DNA of 64,000 nt, taken from contig CAYMEX010000002.1 in assembly GCA_964389525.1 (NCBI GenBank), positions 124,001 through 188,000 of the forward strand. Reading direction: 5' to 3'. Made by a program: the position numbers and the translations under genes. The notes under the pieces are model-generated. The model had not been told where the DNA came from and did not search any database. It was given only the letters and a program-made list of their open reading frames with translations. Shown piece by piece: positions 7,449 through 16,188 of the stretch. The stretch is from JAFLTL01 sp964389525. Its GTDB lineage: Bacteria; Bacteroidota; Bacteroidia; Bacteroidales; Muribaculaceae. Numbering within the stretch: the stretch's first letter is position 1; each line of letters starts with the position of its first letter.

Positions 7449-8636
7449 TCAATTGATTATGATGTTATTATCTGAGCCGACCTCCCAGTATTCGATCGAG
7501 TTGGCCGTGAACATCAGCAATATCTGGTCTCCGATGAAATTGATGTTCAGCTTATAATTGATTCCCGGCACCGGGACGCGGCCAAGCGAGAAATTAGACA
7601 CCTGAGCCGTCTTCCTCTCGCCGCCGAACGTATATTCGATATTGATATTCTTATTATGACCGAGATAAATACCTACATCCACAGGGTTGCGGTTAGGCAG
7701 CAGCAGCGCGACCGTTCCCTCCGGCTTGTCGGTAGTCGCGCCACATATCGACGCGCTGTTTGTCGGCACCGTCATATCGGAGGTGACATAATTGAACGTA
7801 GCCCAATATCTGTTATCATTGCTCACGACCATCTTTGGATTAGCGTCGGCATAGTTGATCGTGCCCTGACCATAGAAATCACCGTCGATCGACAGACGGT
7901 GTATCGTCACCGGGGTGTCGTGATTATAGTTGTTCACCTGCACCGACAGTCCGCAGAGTATATGCTCAAACGGCAGAGTCACCGTGCCCGAAGCCCGCAC
8001 ATGGTCATGCACCACAGCCACCATCGCGTCAGTGGCATCTTCTGTGTCGCGCACCATTTTTTCGCCTTCGCTGCTCGGCTGCTCGGCGTAGATCATCCTG
8101 TATGTGAGCTGGGGAGCGCCCTTGGCCGACGCACTGGCCGGAGTCACCGTGAAACGCGATGTGCCGTCATTCTGCTTCGACCAGCGCGGGTGATAGGCGA
8201 TAAACGAATATTTAAATCCCGAAGGATCGACAGTCGAACCACCCATATTGCTCGCGTCATACCATACACCGGGATGGGCGCCGTCGACATAATAGCATCC
8301 CTGGGCATCGATCTTGACCTCTGAATTGTACATCACATCGGCGTGCACGTTTCCTTTCTTCACTTCCCAGTCCGACGAGCCGGAAGTCCAGGCGATATCT
8401 TTGTCGCTGCCCACGACGTAGGGTACACTGTAGCCGAGCACACCAAACGACGATCCGATTGGCAGAGAGTTGAGAAGCGTGGCGCGCGACTCCGGCACGG
8501 CGTCGCCCATCATCACGACAGGCTGAAAACGTATCACATTGTCGCCTGCGGCAGGATCGTTCGAAGCCTCATGGCTGCAGGCTGTGAAGCCCATAAGCGC
8601 CGAAGCGGTAATTATATCAAGCAGATAGCGGTTCAT
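7449..8636 (-). CDS. Fimbrillin family lipoprotein (Mfa-like)
   Basis: This 395-aa protein starts at ATG 8636, where a lipoprotein signal begins (MNRYLLDIITASALMGFTAC, lipobox Cys20); the open frame extends 20 codons further without a signal. The pattern after the signal (IRFQPVVMMGDAVPESRAT, then a tryptophan-rich early strand and FKYSFIAYHPRW) is that of the fimbrillin family (PF13149, Mfa_like_1). Such subunits are exported as lipoproteins, cleaved, and joined by donor-strand exchange into type V pili. The gene ends 12 bases before the tip-like gene and follows another fimbrillin, so it is probably an accessory or minor subunit. Confidence 0.82.
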   Translation of the reverse strand: MNRYLLDIITASALMGFTACSHEASNDPAAGDNVIRFQPVVMMGDAVPESRATLLNSLPIGSSFGVLGYSVPYVVGSDKDIAWTSGSSDWEVKKGNVHADVMYNSEVKIDAQGCYYVDGAHPGVWYDASNMGGSTVDPSGFKYSFIAYHPRWSKQNDGTSRFTVTPASASAKGAPQLTYRMIYAEQPSSEGEKMVRDTEDATDAMVAVVHDHVRASGTVTLPFEHILCGLSVQVNNYNHDTPVTIHRLSIDGDFYGQGTINYADANPKMVVSNDNRYWATFNYVTSDMTVPTNSASICGATTDKPEGTVALLLPNRNPVDVGIYLGHNKNINIEYTFGGERKTAQVSNFSLGRVPVPGINYKLNINFIGDQILLMFTANSIEYWEVGSDNNIIIN

Positions 8637-8650
8637 GCTCTGGTATATGG

Positions 8651-9661
8651 TTATTCGATATTGAATTCGTTGTTTGAAATCGGGGCCGTCGTCCACTCGT
8701 CGACCTCAGGAGCTCCGAAGAAAATGTGTGTGTTTATGACGATCGGATAGCGGTAGCTCTTGCCGGCCTCCCAAGTGCCGTTCAAGTTTATTTCCGTCGA
8801 CACATTGCCCAGCGTGTTCGGAGTATAATGATAGCTCACTTTCACCTTGGCACCGTTGAGAGTCTGAGGTATGGCAAGTATCACTTTATCGCCTGGAAAC
8901 AGATCCTGATAATCATTCGACAGCTCTATGCCGCCGTCAGGGCTAGGGCTGTTGCTGTAAGTCACTCTTGGCGCATCGGCCGCGATCGACCACGAGCTTT
9001 TTCCGTCAGCGGCGACATTCAGCGTGGCCGAGCCGCTGACCCCGGTAACCTCTATAGCATCGACCACGATCCTGCGCACATCAGTACCTCCCGTATAACG
9101 GTCGTCGGTGCGCACACCAAACGTCACGCGGCTCAGCTGATGACGGAATTTCAGGTCGACCGTACCCATCGGCGTCGTGCCGCCGGCTACAGCCTCAGGG
9201 CATATGCGCGTCTCGTTGGCGAGAAGCAGGTCAATGCCTTTAGTGCCGTCAAAATTGCTGACAGTCAGCGAGCCGTCGTCGCCGTAAGTCGTTGTGAGGT
9301 TTTCACCCGCGCTGTATATCGCCTTGAAATCATATGTGAATCCCGGGAACCAGTATTGCGGATTGTCATAGCTCCAGTCGGTGGCCGTGCGTGTCACCGT
9401 CACACCGTCAAATACCTTGATTCGCGTCCCCCCCGCAGGCTGAGTACGAACCATCTGCCCCCATACATCAAAAGTCGCTCCTTCGGTGGTGAGTGTTGAG
9501 TTTGTGGCAAGTGCACGCGACGATACATCATTCACGGCAAACCGCATTTCCTGCTTTTCATCGGCAGGCTGAGGATCGTCGACCGACGACGACGCGCAAC
9601 CCACCACTGTCATTGCGGCCGTTGCGGCAAAAAAGGAGCGTGTCAGGATCGCTTTCAGCAT
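8651..9661 (-). CDS. Fimbrillin family lipoprotein
   Basis: This 336-aa protein starts at ATG 9661 with a lipoprotein signal (MLKAILTRSFFAATAAMTVV, lipobox GC at Cys22). The open frame runs on upstream to 9922 only because it reads through the palindromic element. After the signal come the fimbrillin marks EMRFAVNDVSSRA, a central WSYDNPQYWFPGFTYDFKAIY motif and a late strand SYRYPIVINTHIFF. It is one of three fimbrillins in the operon. A 463-bp gap containing a complete palindromic element separates it from the upstream fimbrillin, so its expression may be lower or separately controlled. Confidence 0.85.
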   Translation of the reverse strand: MLKAILTRSFFAATAAMTVVGCASSSVDDPQPADEKQEMRFAVNDVSSRALATNSTLTTEGATFDVWGQMVRTQPAGGTRIKVFDGVTVTRTATDWSYDNPQYWFPGFTYDFKAIYSAGENLTTTYGDDGSLTVSNFDGTKGIDLLLANETRICPEAVAGGTTPMGTVDLKFRHQLSRVTFGVRTDDRYTGGTDVRRIVVDAIEVTGVSGSATLNVAADGKSSWSIAADAPRVTYSNSPSPDGGIELSNDYQDLFPGDKVILAIPQTLNGAKVKVSYHYTPNTLGNVSTEINLNGTWEAGKSYRYPIVINTHIFFGAPEVDEWTTAPISNNEFNIE

Positions 9662-9745
9662 GATTGTTTCTATTTGCAAAAAATTTTGTTTTATCGAGGC
9701 GCTGTCTGCGCCTGCAAGTTTCTTTCCCTTCCCTCGGAGATTAGA

Positions 9746-9766
9746 GGACGCACGGCGCGTGCGTCC
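9746..9766. repeat. Short palindrome GGACGCACG / CGTGCGTCC
   Basis: A perfect 9-bp stem with a 3-base loop, not followed by a T tract on either strand close enough to be convincing. A related hairpin lies at 21929-21947. Confidence 0.6.
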
Positions 9767-9785
9767 GAGCCTTTTGTTTTCATCC

Positions 9786-9806
9786 GTAGGGGCGTGCGAA
9801 AGTACG
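9786..9806. repeat. Short dispersed repeat GTAGGGGCGTGCGA(A/C)AGTACG, copy 1
   Basis: This 21-base sequence differs at one base from 57526-57546. It lies 11 bases before the palindromic element in the fimbrial operon. Confidence 0.7.
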
Positions 9807-9816
9807 TCATACACCC

Positions 9817-10025
9817 CACCCGCGGCGAGCGGGTGCTCTGAGAATAGCGGCGGGTCGCGAGACCCGACGTTATGGCGCAACATCCTGATTAGACCCGCAT
9901 GCGCGGGTCGACAGATACGCACATCGCTCTCGCGACCTCCTCAACGGAGGTCTTACACATTATACATGGCTTTCGTTGGGTCGGCCGACCCAACGCTATT
10001 TCCTCGCCACCCGCCTACGCGGGTG
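9817..10025. repeat. Complete two-sided palindromic element inside the fimbrial operon
   Basis: A 209-bp element: forward hairpins A (9817-9835), B and C, then the inverted unit with stems GACCTCC/GGAGGTC, CGTTGGGTCG/CGACCCAACG (9974-9995) and the terminal CACCCGC-CTAC-GCGGGTG (10008-10025). It is the same architecture as one forward plus one inverted unit of the 3330-4856 array. Both ends are the A hairpin in opposite orientation, like a bacterial interspersed mosaic element. It occupies the gap 9662-10124 between two fimbrillin genes. Confidence 0.88.
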
Positions 10026-10124
10026 TATCGGCCACACGCCCACCGATTGTCTTCTCGGAGTTTTTTACCCGCAGGAGATCCCAGCTCTCTCACCGGAATC
10101 TCCACGAGCAAATTCAGTCAGCTA

Positions 10125-11228
10125 TCAATTTCCGGTTGTCGAAACAGTCGGATGGAATTCAATCGAGTCAAGACCACCCGTTCCATCTACCCATGTATCA
10201 CCGTCAGCATCCTCACCCTCTGTGTTCTTTACAACCGACGCTGTGAACTCAATCGGCTGTAGCCCCGTAGCATCACTCAGCGATATATTAATTATATTAT
10301 TAAGGCTCTCTCCCTTAACCCATATTGGTTTCCAGTTTGCACGGATATGACGGCCAAGTACTGGCTCGCCATCATAAGTAATATTCATATCGAATTCAAG
10401 TGCTACATCAGCCGTTGAATAAACATAGGGAATGACAAATATCGGATCACATGCAAGACCTTCTGCCGTAACATTACCATCACCGGCAAATGAAAGATTT
10501 ATATATGGAGTTGTTTTTGTTCCTGTTGCGACCCTTTTAAGATTTGCAGCGTCTCCTTCTACTATTGCACCCCATGTTTCGTCTGATCCCTGAAAAAAAC
10601 CCTGATTATACATATTATTGACATTCACATTGGAAATTGTCATTTTATATTTTGCATCAGGCAGTTTCGATTTAAATGTAAACTTCAGACGCGTGAAGAT
10701 ATGCTTGAACTGAAGATTCACAGCAGCTACATCTGAAGGCGTACCTGTAGTCTCAGTGCCACGCTTCTCACCGGTTATCTTTGCAAAAAGTAGATCATGC
10801 TGATGTACATTATCTGCAATCACATCCTTAAGATTCAAAACTCGGTCATTTAGATTTACGCTTATATAACTGCTTGCACCATTGTTTCCACAACTATATG
10901 CATAGAAATCATACGACATTCCAGGCACCCAATAACGTTCACCACCTTCGTATGTCCATTTATCACCACTTTTATGAACTGCCTCATTGTTGAATACAAT
11001 GACAGGATTCGTTGATGTCGGCAACTTATAAGTACCGAAAACATAAAAGTCCTTAAACAACGTGTTGTTTATCGAGTTATCGGCACGCGACGGCTTGCTG
11101 ACGTTGGTTGTGCCGAACGAGATCGCGCCGCGAAGCTCGGGAGCTGCCTCTTCAAGAATCTCCGACGATGTACATCCTGTCATTGCAAGAACACCTGCCG
11201 AGAGGAGGAGAGTTGAAATCTTTTTCAT
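10125..11228 (-). CDS. Fimbrillin family lipoprotein, low-GC; likely main subunit candidate
   Basis: This 367-aa protein begins MKKISTLLLSAGVLAMTGC, a clear lipoprotein signal with lipobox Cys19. It continues with fimbrillin features: ISFGTTNVSKPSRADN, FKDFYVFGTYK, WTYEGGERYWVPGMSYDFYA, and QFKHIFTRLKF. It is the first fimbrillin after the DUF3575 and DUF5119 genes, where a stalk subunit might be expected. Its base composition is strikingly low (two sampled 60-base lines give about 43% and 37% GC, against about 65% in the next gene upstream), which suggests replacement by recombination. The role as main subunit is an inference from order only. Confidence 0.85.
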   Translation of the reverse strand: MKKISTLLLSAGVLAMTGCTSSEILEEAAPELRGAISFGTTNVSKPSRADNSINNTLFKDFYVFGTYKLPTSTNPVIVFNNEAVHKSGDKWTYEGGERYWVPGMSYDFYAYSCGNNGASSYISVNLNDRVLNLKDVIADNVHQHDLLFAKITGEKRGTETTGTPSDVAAVNLQFKHIFTRLKFTFKSKLPDAKYKMTISNVNVNNMYNQGFFQGSDETWGAIVEGDAANLKRVATGTKTTPYINLSFAGDGNVTAEGLACDPIFVIPYVYSTADVALEFDMNITYDGEPVLGRHIRANWKPIWVKGESLNNIINISLSDATGLQPIEFTASVVKNTEGEDADGDTWVDGTGGLDSIEFHPTVSTTGN

Positions 11229-11270
11229 AAGAATAAATATTAAATTATAACTACTTTTTTCTGTTTCAGT

Positions 11271-12320
11271 TTATTCGGGTATCTCGACTCCCGTAGTCGG
11301 CAGATTGACGTCGGTCCACTCGCCCCAGTCGTCGACACTCACGTCGAAGCCTGAATCGACCCAACCCTCATAGTCCTCGACATCGATGCCGCTGACGGTG
11401 ATGACGCCGCCACGCGGCTGATTGCGCAGCTGATCCGTCACGTCGAACTCAAACGTCTGTGTCTTGCCGTTTTTCAGAAGCACTTCAAGGTTGAGCTTGT
11501 AGTCGCCGGCTCCGGCGCCCTCCTCACCGTCGCGCACATAGTGTTCACCCGGGTAAGACGGAACACCGAACGAACGCACTGCCGCAAGGGCTCCCCAGTC
11601 GGTCATCTCGGCGTCGAAAAGCACGGTAGCCGTATTGTCGCCCGTCGAGCCGTCGCGCAGATATACACTCTCAGCCATTCCGGCAAGCGCGCCACGCACA
11701 AGCGAGACGTTGTCGATGCCGTGCGAGAACTCATAGCGTATCACATAAGTGTAGACCAGAGGGCGGAGCGTCAGGTCGATCGGCGTGTTGCCGTGCACAC
11801 CCACATCGGGCACAGCCTGATGATAGGCGCCGTATATCACATCGGGAGGCGACACCGTGCGCTCGCCCTCGTGCAGCGGAGCGAGCGATCCGCGCGAACG
11901 CGTAGTGGTCGTAGCCGTAGCGTCGGGCAGCGACGCGATATCGTTTATCACGATATACTCCGTGTCGTTGTTGTAGAACAGGAAATCGTAGGGACCCGCG
12001 CCGAGCGACACCTCTGCGCCGGCGGCCTGTATGTAGATCTGGTATGACTGTTCGCCATTGGTCGGATATACCGCCATGGTCACAGTCTCGGGTATGACAG
12101 GCCGGAGCGACTCGTAGGGCGACGGATAAATGCCGTCGTGCCATGCACTGCTCCAGTGTGTGCCGTAGTCGCGCTCCCATTCCCTCTCGTAGCTCAGTGT
12201 CACAGTCGAACGCCTGAAGTGGTCGTAGCATAGATCCTGGCGGCATGACGACAGCGTCAGCATCCCTGCCACGAGCGACGCCATTACGGCGAACGACGAT
12301 GTAAGATATGTGTGTTTCAT
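11271..12320 (-). CDS. DUF5119 lipoprotein of the fimbrial operon
   Basis: This 349-aa protein has a lipoprotein signal ending LSSC (Cys26), followed by RQDLCYDHFRR, the typical start of DUF5119 (PF17145) and of FimB/Mfa2-type anchor proteins. These proteins occur in Bacteroidales fimbrial operons; a role in anchoring the pilus or ending its polymerisation is an inference. The start ATG overlaps the stop of the upstream DUF3575 gene by 4 bases (ATGA), so the two are translationally coupled. No separate FimB/Mfa2 gene is seen in the operon, which makes this the best anchor candidate. Confidence 0.72.
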   Translation of the reverse strand: MKHTYLTSSFAVMASLVAGMLTLSSCRQDLCYDHFRRSTVTLSYEREWERDYGTHWSSAWHDGIYPSPYESLRPVIPETVTMAVYPTNGEQSYQIYIQAAGAEVSLGAGPYDFLFYNNDTEYIVINDIASLPDATATTTTRSRGSLAPLHEGERTVSPPDVIYGAYHQAVPDVGVHGNTPIDLTLRPLVYTYVIRYEFSHGIDNVSLVRGALAGMAESVYLRDGSTGDNTATVLFDAEMTDWGALAAVRSFGVPSYPGEHYVRDGEEGAGAGDYKLNLEVLLKNGKTQTFEFDVTDQLRNQPRGGVITVSGIDVEDYEGWVDSGFDVSVDDWGEWTDVNLPTTGVEIPE

Positions 12321-14113
12321 CGATTCTGTGTCTTTTTAGTTGCTTTCGTCGATCCTATGCGCCACACAAGCGACAGACGCGCTTTCAGCGGACCGAAGTA
12401 GCTGGTCGATTTCGTGCGCTGGTAGACGTGATGGCCGTCGCGAGGCTCGTAGTCCTTATAGCGGAGATTCATATAGCCCACGCCGATACCGGCCTCGAGC
12501 GACAGCGAGCGGCCGATGGGGAACATATAGCCGTAGCTCACGCCGGCAAAGAATGCGTGACCGCGGTGCCCTGTGCCGCCGTTCTCCAGATCATACCATG
12601 TGAAGCCGGGGAAAGCGCCCACATAGTGGCCGTGCCAGGGGCTCTTTGCGCTCACCCAGCGGCGCACCTCGGGCGAGATGACTGCAACCTCATAGATCTT
12701 GTTCTTCGACGAGTTTTTCCACCACGCCATCTCATAGTCGAGAGCCGCGCTCCACTTGTCGTTGAAGCGGTACTCAACCTCCACCGACGGAGCCAGAACG
12801 GCGTCATAGAGGAAGTTGGTCTTCAAGGCCCAGCGCGAGTCACATAGCTCGCGGTCAGAAGCCTCCTCGGCGACTGCCGTGTCGTCTTTCGCTCCGGCGG
12901 CGGTCACCGCGCTGCTTCTTTCGGCTACGGCCTCGCGGGGAGCCACCGGCTCCGTCCGGCCGTCAATCCTGCGGGCAGCCACACCGTTTATGCGTTCGTC
13001 GGCCTCGCGCATCGCGGCCACTGCCTCGGGCGTGCCGATCGTCACTGTCACCGTCTGACGCATCATCGGGAATATCTCGTCGCACAGAAATGCCCATGTG
13101 GCACCCTGGCGGTGCTCCTTGAGTCGCTGCAGACGCCCCGAGTAGTCGCCGTCGATGATGGCAAGTATTTCGTCACGACCCTCTATCGACTGCGATGCCT
13201 CGATCACACGCCGGAGTTCGGCCCAACCCTCTCCGCCGTCATAAAGGGCGAAAATGCTCTCGGGCGCCGATGTGTCGGAGACAAGCGACTCACTGAGGTT
13301 GCGCACGCGCACGTCGCCGAGAGCTTTCAGCTGCTCGTCAACCTCGCCGGGAGTGGCATAATGCGTCACGTCGACCTCCACCTCCTGCCCGGCGGCGCGT
13401 CGGCGCGTCACCTCTTCGACAATACGCTCATAGCCCTCGCGGTTTGAGCGGCGTCCCATGTCGGGAGCTGTCTCGTCAAGACGGTAGCTGAGTCTCACGG
13501 CATCTTCGCCGGGAGCCGACACGCCATACGGGTCGATCGTCACCACACTCGCCGTTAGCGAGTTGCGCAGCTCGGGGAACATCGTGTCGTACATGACGCG
13601 GTAAGGACGTCCGCCCCTGAGCTGTTTCATCATACCGAGACGGCTTCTCACAAGATTTCCGTCACTGTCATATTCCACCACCGGGCATGTGTCGATAATC
13701 GCAAGCACCTCGTCGCGCCCGTCCATGTCAGACACGGCCACCATATGCCGCAGAGCGTTCCAGGCTATGCCGCCCGACTCGGCTCTGACACTGTCGGCCG
13801 AGACATGAGCGTTCTTCACGATCCACTCCTTCATGGCTATCGCGCGGTTTATGGCGAGACGCTCGTTTGCAGCAAGTTCACCGTCGGGCGACGACTGTGA
13901 CTTCACATCGACACGCACAAGGTCGCCGTCGGCCATGACGCGCCTGATCGTCGCCAGCAGACTGTCGAGACGGCTCGCATTGTCGCGATAAGCCACATCG
14001 ACCTGCCGGTGACCGACTCGGTAAAAAATCTTTGTCGAGTCAGACGATGACGCGCCGGAGGCGATCTGACCCGCTACAGCTAAAATTAATAGCAATCCGA
14101 AAAATCTTCTCAT
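12317..14113 (-). CDS. DUF3575 outer-membrane protein with OmpA-like N-terminal region
   Basis: This 598-aa protein starts at ATG 14113 with a signal peptide (MRRFFGLLLILAVAGQIASG); the open frame extends 34 codons upstream without signal character. Two regions of the OmpA-like kind follow (for example KSQSSPDGELAANERLAINR near residues 69-88). From about residue 415 to the end the sequence matches DUF3575 (PF12099), a predicted beta barrel (KTNFLYDAVLAPSVEVEYRF, then alternating aromatic strands ending LVWRIG). It is the first gene of the fimbrial operon. DUF3575 proteins are common in these loci, perhaps linking the pilus base to the envelope; the exact job is unknown. Confidence 0.78.
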   Translation of the reverse strand: MRRFFGLLLILAVAGQIASGASSSDSTKIFYRVGHRQVDVAYRDNASRLDSLLATIRRVMADGDLVRVDVKSQSSPDGELAANERLAINRAIAMKEWIVKNAHVSADSVRAESGGIAWNALRHMVAVSDMDGRDEVLAIIDTCPVVEYDSDGNLVRSRLGMMKQLRGGRPYRVMYDTMFPELRNSLTASVVTIDPYGVSAPGEDAVRLSYRLDETAPDMGRRSNREGYERIVEEVTRRRAAGQEVEVDVTHYATPGEVDEQLKALGDVRVRNLSESLVSDTSAPESIFALYDGGEGWAELRRVIEASQSIEGRDEILAIIDGDYSGRLQRLKEHRQGATWAFLCDEIFPMMRQTVTVTIGTPEAVAAMREADERINGVAARRIDGRTEPVAPREAVAERSSAVTAAGAKDDTAVAEEASDRELCDSRWALKTNFLYDAVLAPSVEVEYRFNDKWSAALDYEMAWWKNSSKNKIYEVAVISPEVRRWVSAKSPWHGHYVGAFPGFTWYDLENGGTGHRGHAFFAGVSYGYMFPIGRSLSLEAGIGVGYMNLRYKDYEPRDGHHVYQRTKSTSYFGPLKARLSLVWRIGSTKATKKTQNR

Positions 14114-14236
14114 GCTTCTTTCGGGGGGTGGGGAGTAACGACCGATGATCGTATTAAGGTTTATATTTTGCAGAAAGCGGAAACGCCGTCTGCATTGATG
14201 TTCTTGCTGATGCAAAATCGCGTTAACGACTATTCA

Positions 14237-14244
14237 CAAATTTA
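14237..14244 (-). promoter_or_regulatory. Possible -7 box of the fimbrial operon promoter
   Basis: The minus strand reads TAAATTTG, a perfect match to the Bacteroidetes -7 consensus, 124 bases upstream of the DUF3575 ATG. I see no TTTG or TTG at the right distance upstream, so an activator or variable element may be needed. Confidence 0.4.
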
Positions 14245-14306
14245 AGCCCCGAACGCCCCCTTTTTAGCATTTTTTTGAAAAAACTTTTTCTACTAAACAG
14301 GGCTTA

Positions 14307-14317
14307 CCCCCCCCCCC
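14307..14317. repeat. Homopolymer tract of 11 C upstream of the fimbrial operon
   Basis: Eleven consecutive C on the plus strand (G on the minus strand), 63 bases upstream of the possible -7 box of the fimbrial operon and about 150 bases upstream of the divergent fumarase promoter. The rest of the 14114-14467 gap is AT-rich with no gene. Confidence 0.85.
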
Positions 14318-14467
14318 GTCGTACTAACGTATTGATATTCACCTTTTTAAAAGTTATCAACACATTACAGAGGTGTTACGCTCACGACCCATTTGTGTCG
14401 CACAAATGACACGGTCGCAAGACAGTCTCACTTTCCACCCTCAGGCCCTCAATCGCCGGCGAGTTTT

Positions 14468-14499
14468 TTTGGTCGGTTATCGCAAATGATTTAAATTTG
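14468..14499 (+). promoter_or_regulatory. Promoter of the fumarase operon
   Basis: TTTG at 14468-14471, 20 bases, then TAAATTTG at 14492-14499: a perfect match to both Bacteroidetes promoter boxes. The predicted start of transcription is near 14506, about 30 bases before the fumarase ATG. Confidence 0.8.
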
Positions 14500-14536
14500 T
14501 AGCATTAACAAACAATTGTTCATTCTTCATACAGAT

Positions 14537-16186
14537 ATGGCCACGAAACCGTTTCACTACCAGGAGATGTTTCCTCTTGGACCGGACAAAACCGAATACT
14601 ACCACCTTACATCAGACTATGTGACGGTAGAGAAATGCTGCGGACGCGAGATACTCAACATCGCACCCGAAGCGCTCACCGTGCTTGCTAACCAGGCCAC
14701 ACACGACAACGCGTTCATGCTGCGCCGCGAGCACAACGAGATGGTAGCAAAAATCCTCCACGACCCCGAGGCAAGCGACAACGACCGCTATGTGGCGCTC
14801 ACCATGCTCCGCAACGCCGAGATTGCAGCCAAGGGACAGCTCCCCTTCTGCCAGGATACAGGCACGGCAATCTGCATAGGCAAGAAAGGACAGAACGTCT
14901 ACACCGGCGGCCACGACGAAGAGTACATCTCGGCCGGCGTCTACAAGACATACACCGAAAACAATCTGCGCTACTCGCAGAACGCGCCTCTCAACATGTA
15001 CGACGAGGTGAACACCGGATGCAACCTCCCCGCACAGATCGACCTCTATGCAGTCGACGGCGACGAGTACAAGTTTGTATTCGTGGCTAAAGGAGGAGGA
15101 TCGGCCAACAAGACATACCTCTATCAGGAGACAAAGGCGACGATCAACCCCAAGACACTCGTCCCCTTCCTCGTCGAGAAGATGAAGACACTCGGTACGG
15201 CCGCATGTCCCCCCTACCACATCGCGTTTGTCATCGGCGGCACTTCGGCCGAGATGAACCTCGCCACCGTGAAAAAGGCCTCGATCAAATACTACGACGA
15301 GCTCCCCACAAAGGGCAATGAATACGGCCACGCATTCCGCGACATTGAGCTTGAGAAACAGCTCCTCGAGGCTGCACACAACATCGGACTCGGAGCACAG
15401 TTCGGCGGAAAATACTTCGCGCACGACATACGCGTCATCCGTCTGCCACGTCACGGTGCGTCATGCCCCATAGGCATGGGCGTGAGCTGCTCGGCCGACC
15501 GCAACGTCAAGGCTAAGATCAACCGCGAGGGACTCTGGATCGAGAAACTCGACAGCAACCCCGGCGAGCTCATCCCCGCCGAGCTGCGCAACCAGGGCGA
15601 GGGCGACGCCGTGAAGATCGACCTCGACCGCCCCATGGAGGAGATACTGAAGACACTCACACAATACCCCGTGGCAACACGCCTTTCGCTCAACGGCACC
15701 ATCATCGTCGGACGCGACATCGCACACGCCAAGATCAAGGAGCGCCTCGAGAAGGGCGAGCCCATGCCGCAGTATCTCAAAGACCATCCCATCTACTACG
15801 CCGGCCCTGCAAAGACACCCGCAGGCATGGCCTCAGGCTCGTTCGGCCCCACCACTGCAGGCCGCATGGATCCCTATGTCAACCTCTTCCAGGACCATGG
15901 CGGATCGATGATCATGATCGCCAAGGGCAACCGCAGCCAGCAGGTGACCGACGCGTGCAAGAAACACGGCGGATTCTACCTCGGTTCGATCGGCGGACCG
16001 GCCGCTATCCTCGCCCACGACTCGATCAAGAGCGTCGAGCTGCTTGAGTATCCCGAACTCGGCATGGAAGCCATCTGGAAAATCAAAGTCGAAAACTTCC
16101 CCGCATTCATACTTGTTGATGATAAAGGCAACGACTTCTTCAAAGAGATCTCGGCGAAGTGCGCCGGTTGCCCGATAGCAAAATAA
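14537..16186 (+). CDS. Fumarate hydratase, class I (iron-sulfur)
   Basis: This 549-aa enzyme interconverts fumarate and malate in the central pathway that Bacteroidales run in the reductive direction to make succinate. It is a class I fumarase with a catalytic [4Fe-4S] cluster. Cys105 in FCQDTGTA, Cys224 in TAACPP and Cys318 in GMGVSCSA fall at the same positions as the cluster ligands of E. coli FumA. ATG 14537 is chosen over the frame start seven codons earlier because it sits just after the predicted transcription start and begins MATKPFHYQEMF. It heads a five-gene run in the same direction, with 2 bases to the next gene. Confidence 0.95.
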   Translation: MATKPFHYQEMFPLGPDKTEYYHLTSDYVTVEKCCGREILNIAPEALTVLANQATHDNAFMLRREHNEMVAKILHDPEASDNDRYVALTMLRNAEIAAKGQLPFCQDTGTAICIGKKGQNVYTGGHDEEYISAGVYKTYTENNLRYSQNAPLNMYDEVNTGCNLPAQIDLYAVDGDEYKFVFVAKGGGSANKTYLYQETKATINPKTLVPFLVEKMKTLGTAACPPYHIAFVIGGTSAEMNLATVKKASIKYYDELPTKGNEYGHAFRDIELEKQLLEAAHNIGLGAQFGGKYFAHDIRVIRLPRHGASCPIGMGVSCSADRNVKAKINREGLWIEKLDSNPGELIPAELRNQGEGDAVKIDLDRPMEEILKTLTQYPVATRLSLNGTIIVGRDIAHAKIKERLEKGEPMPQYLKDHPIYYAGPAKTPAGMASGSFGPTTAGRMDPYVNLFQDHGGSMIMIAKGNRSQQVTDACKKHGGFYLGSIGGPAAILAHDSIKSVELLEYPELGMEAIWKIKVENFPAFILVDDKGNDFFKEISAKCAGCPIAK

Positions 16187-16188
16187 GT

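Noticed and set aside
9662..9922. N-terminal 87-residue extension of the fimbrillin at 8651-9661
   Set aside because: It reads through the palindromic element and intergenic DNA; a proper lipoprotein signal starts at 9661.
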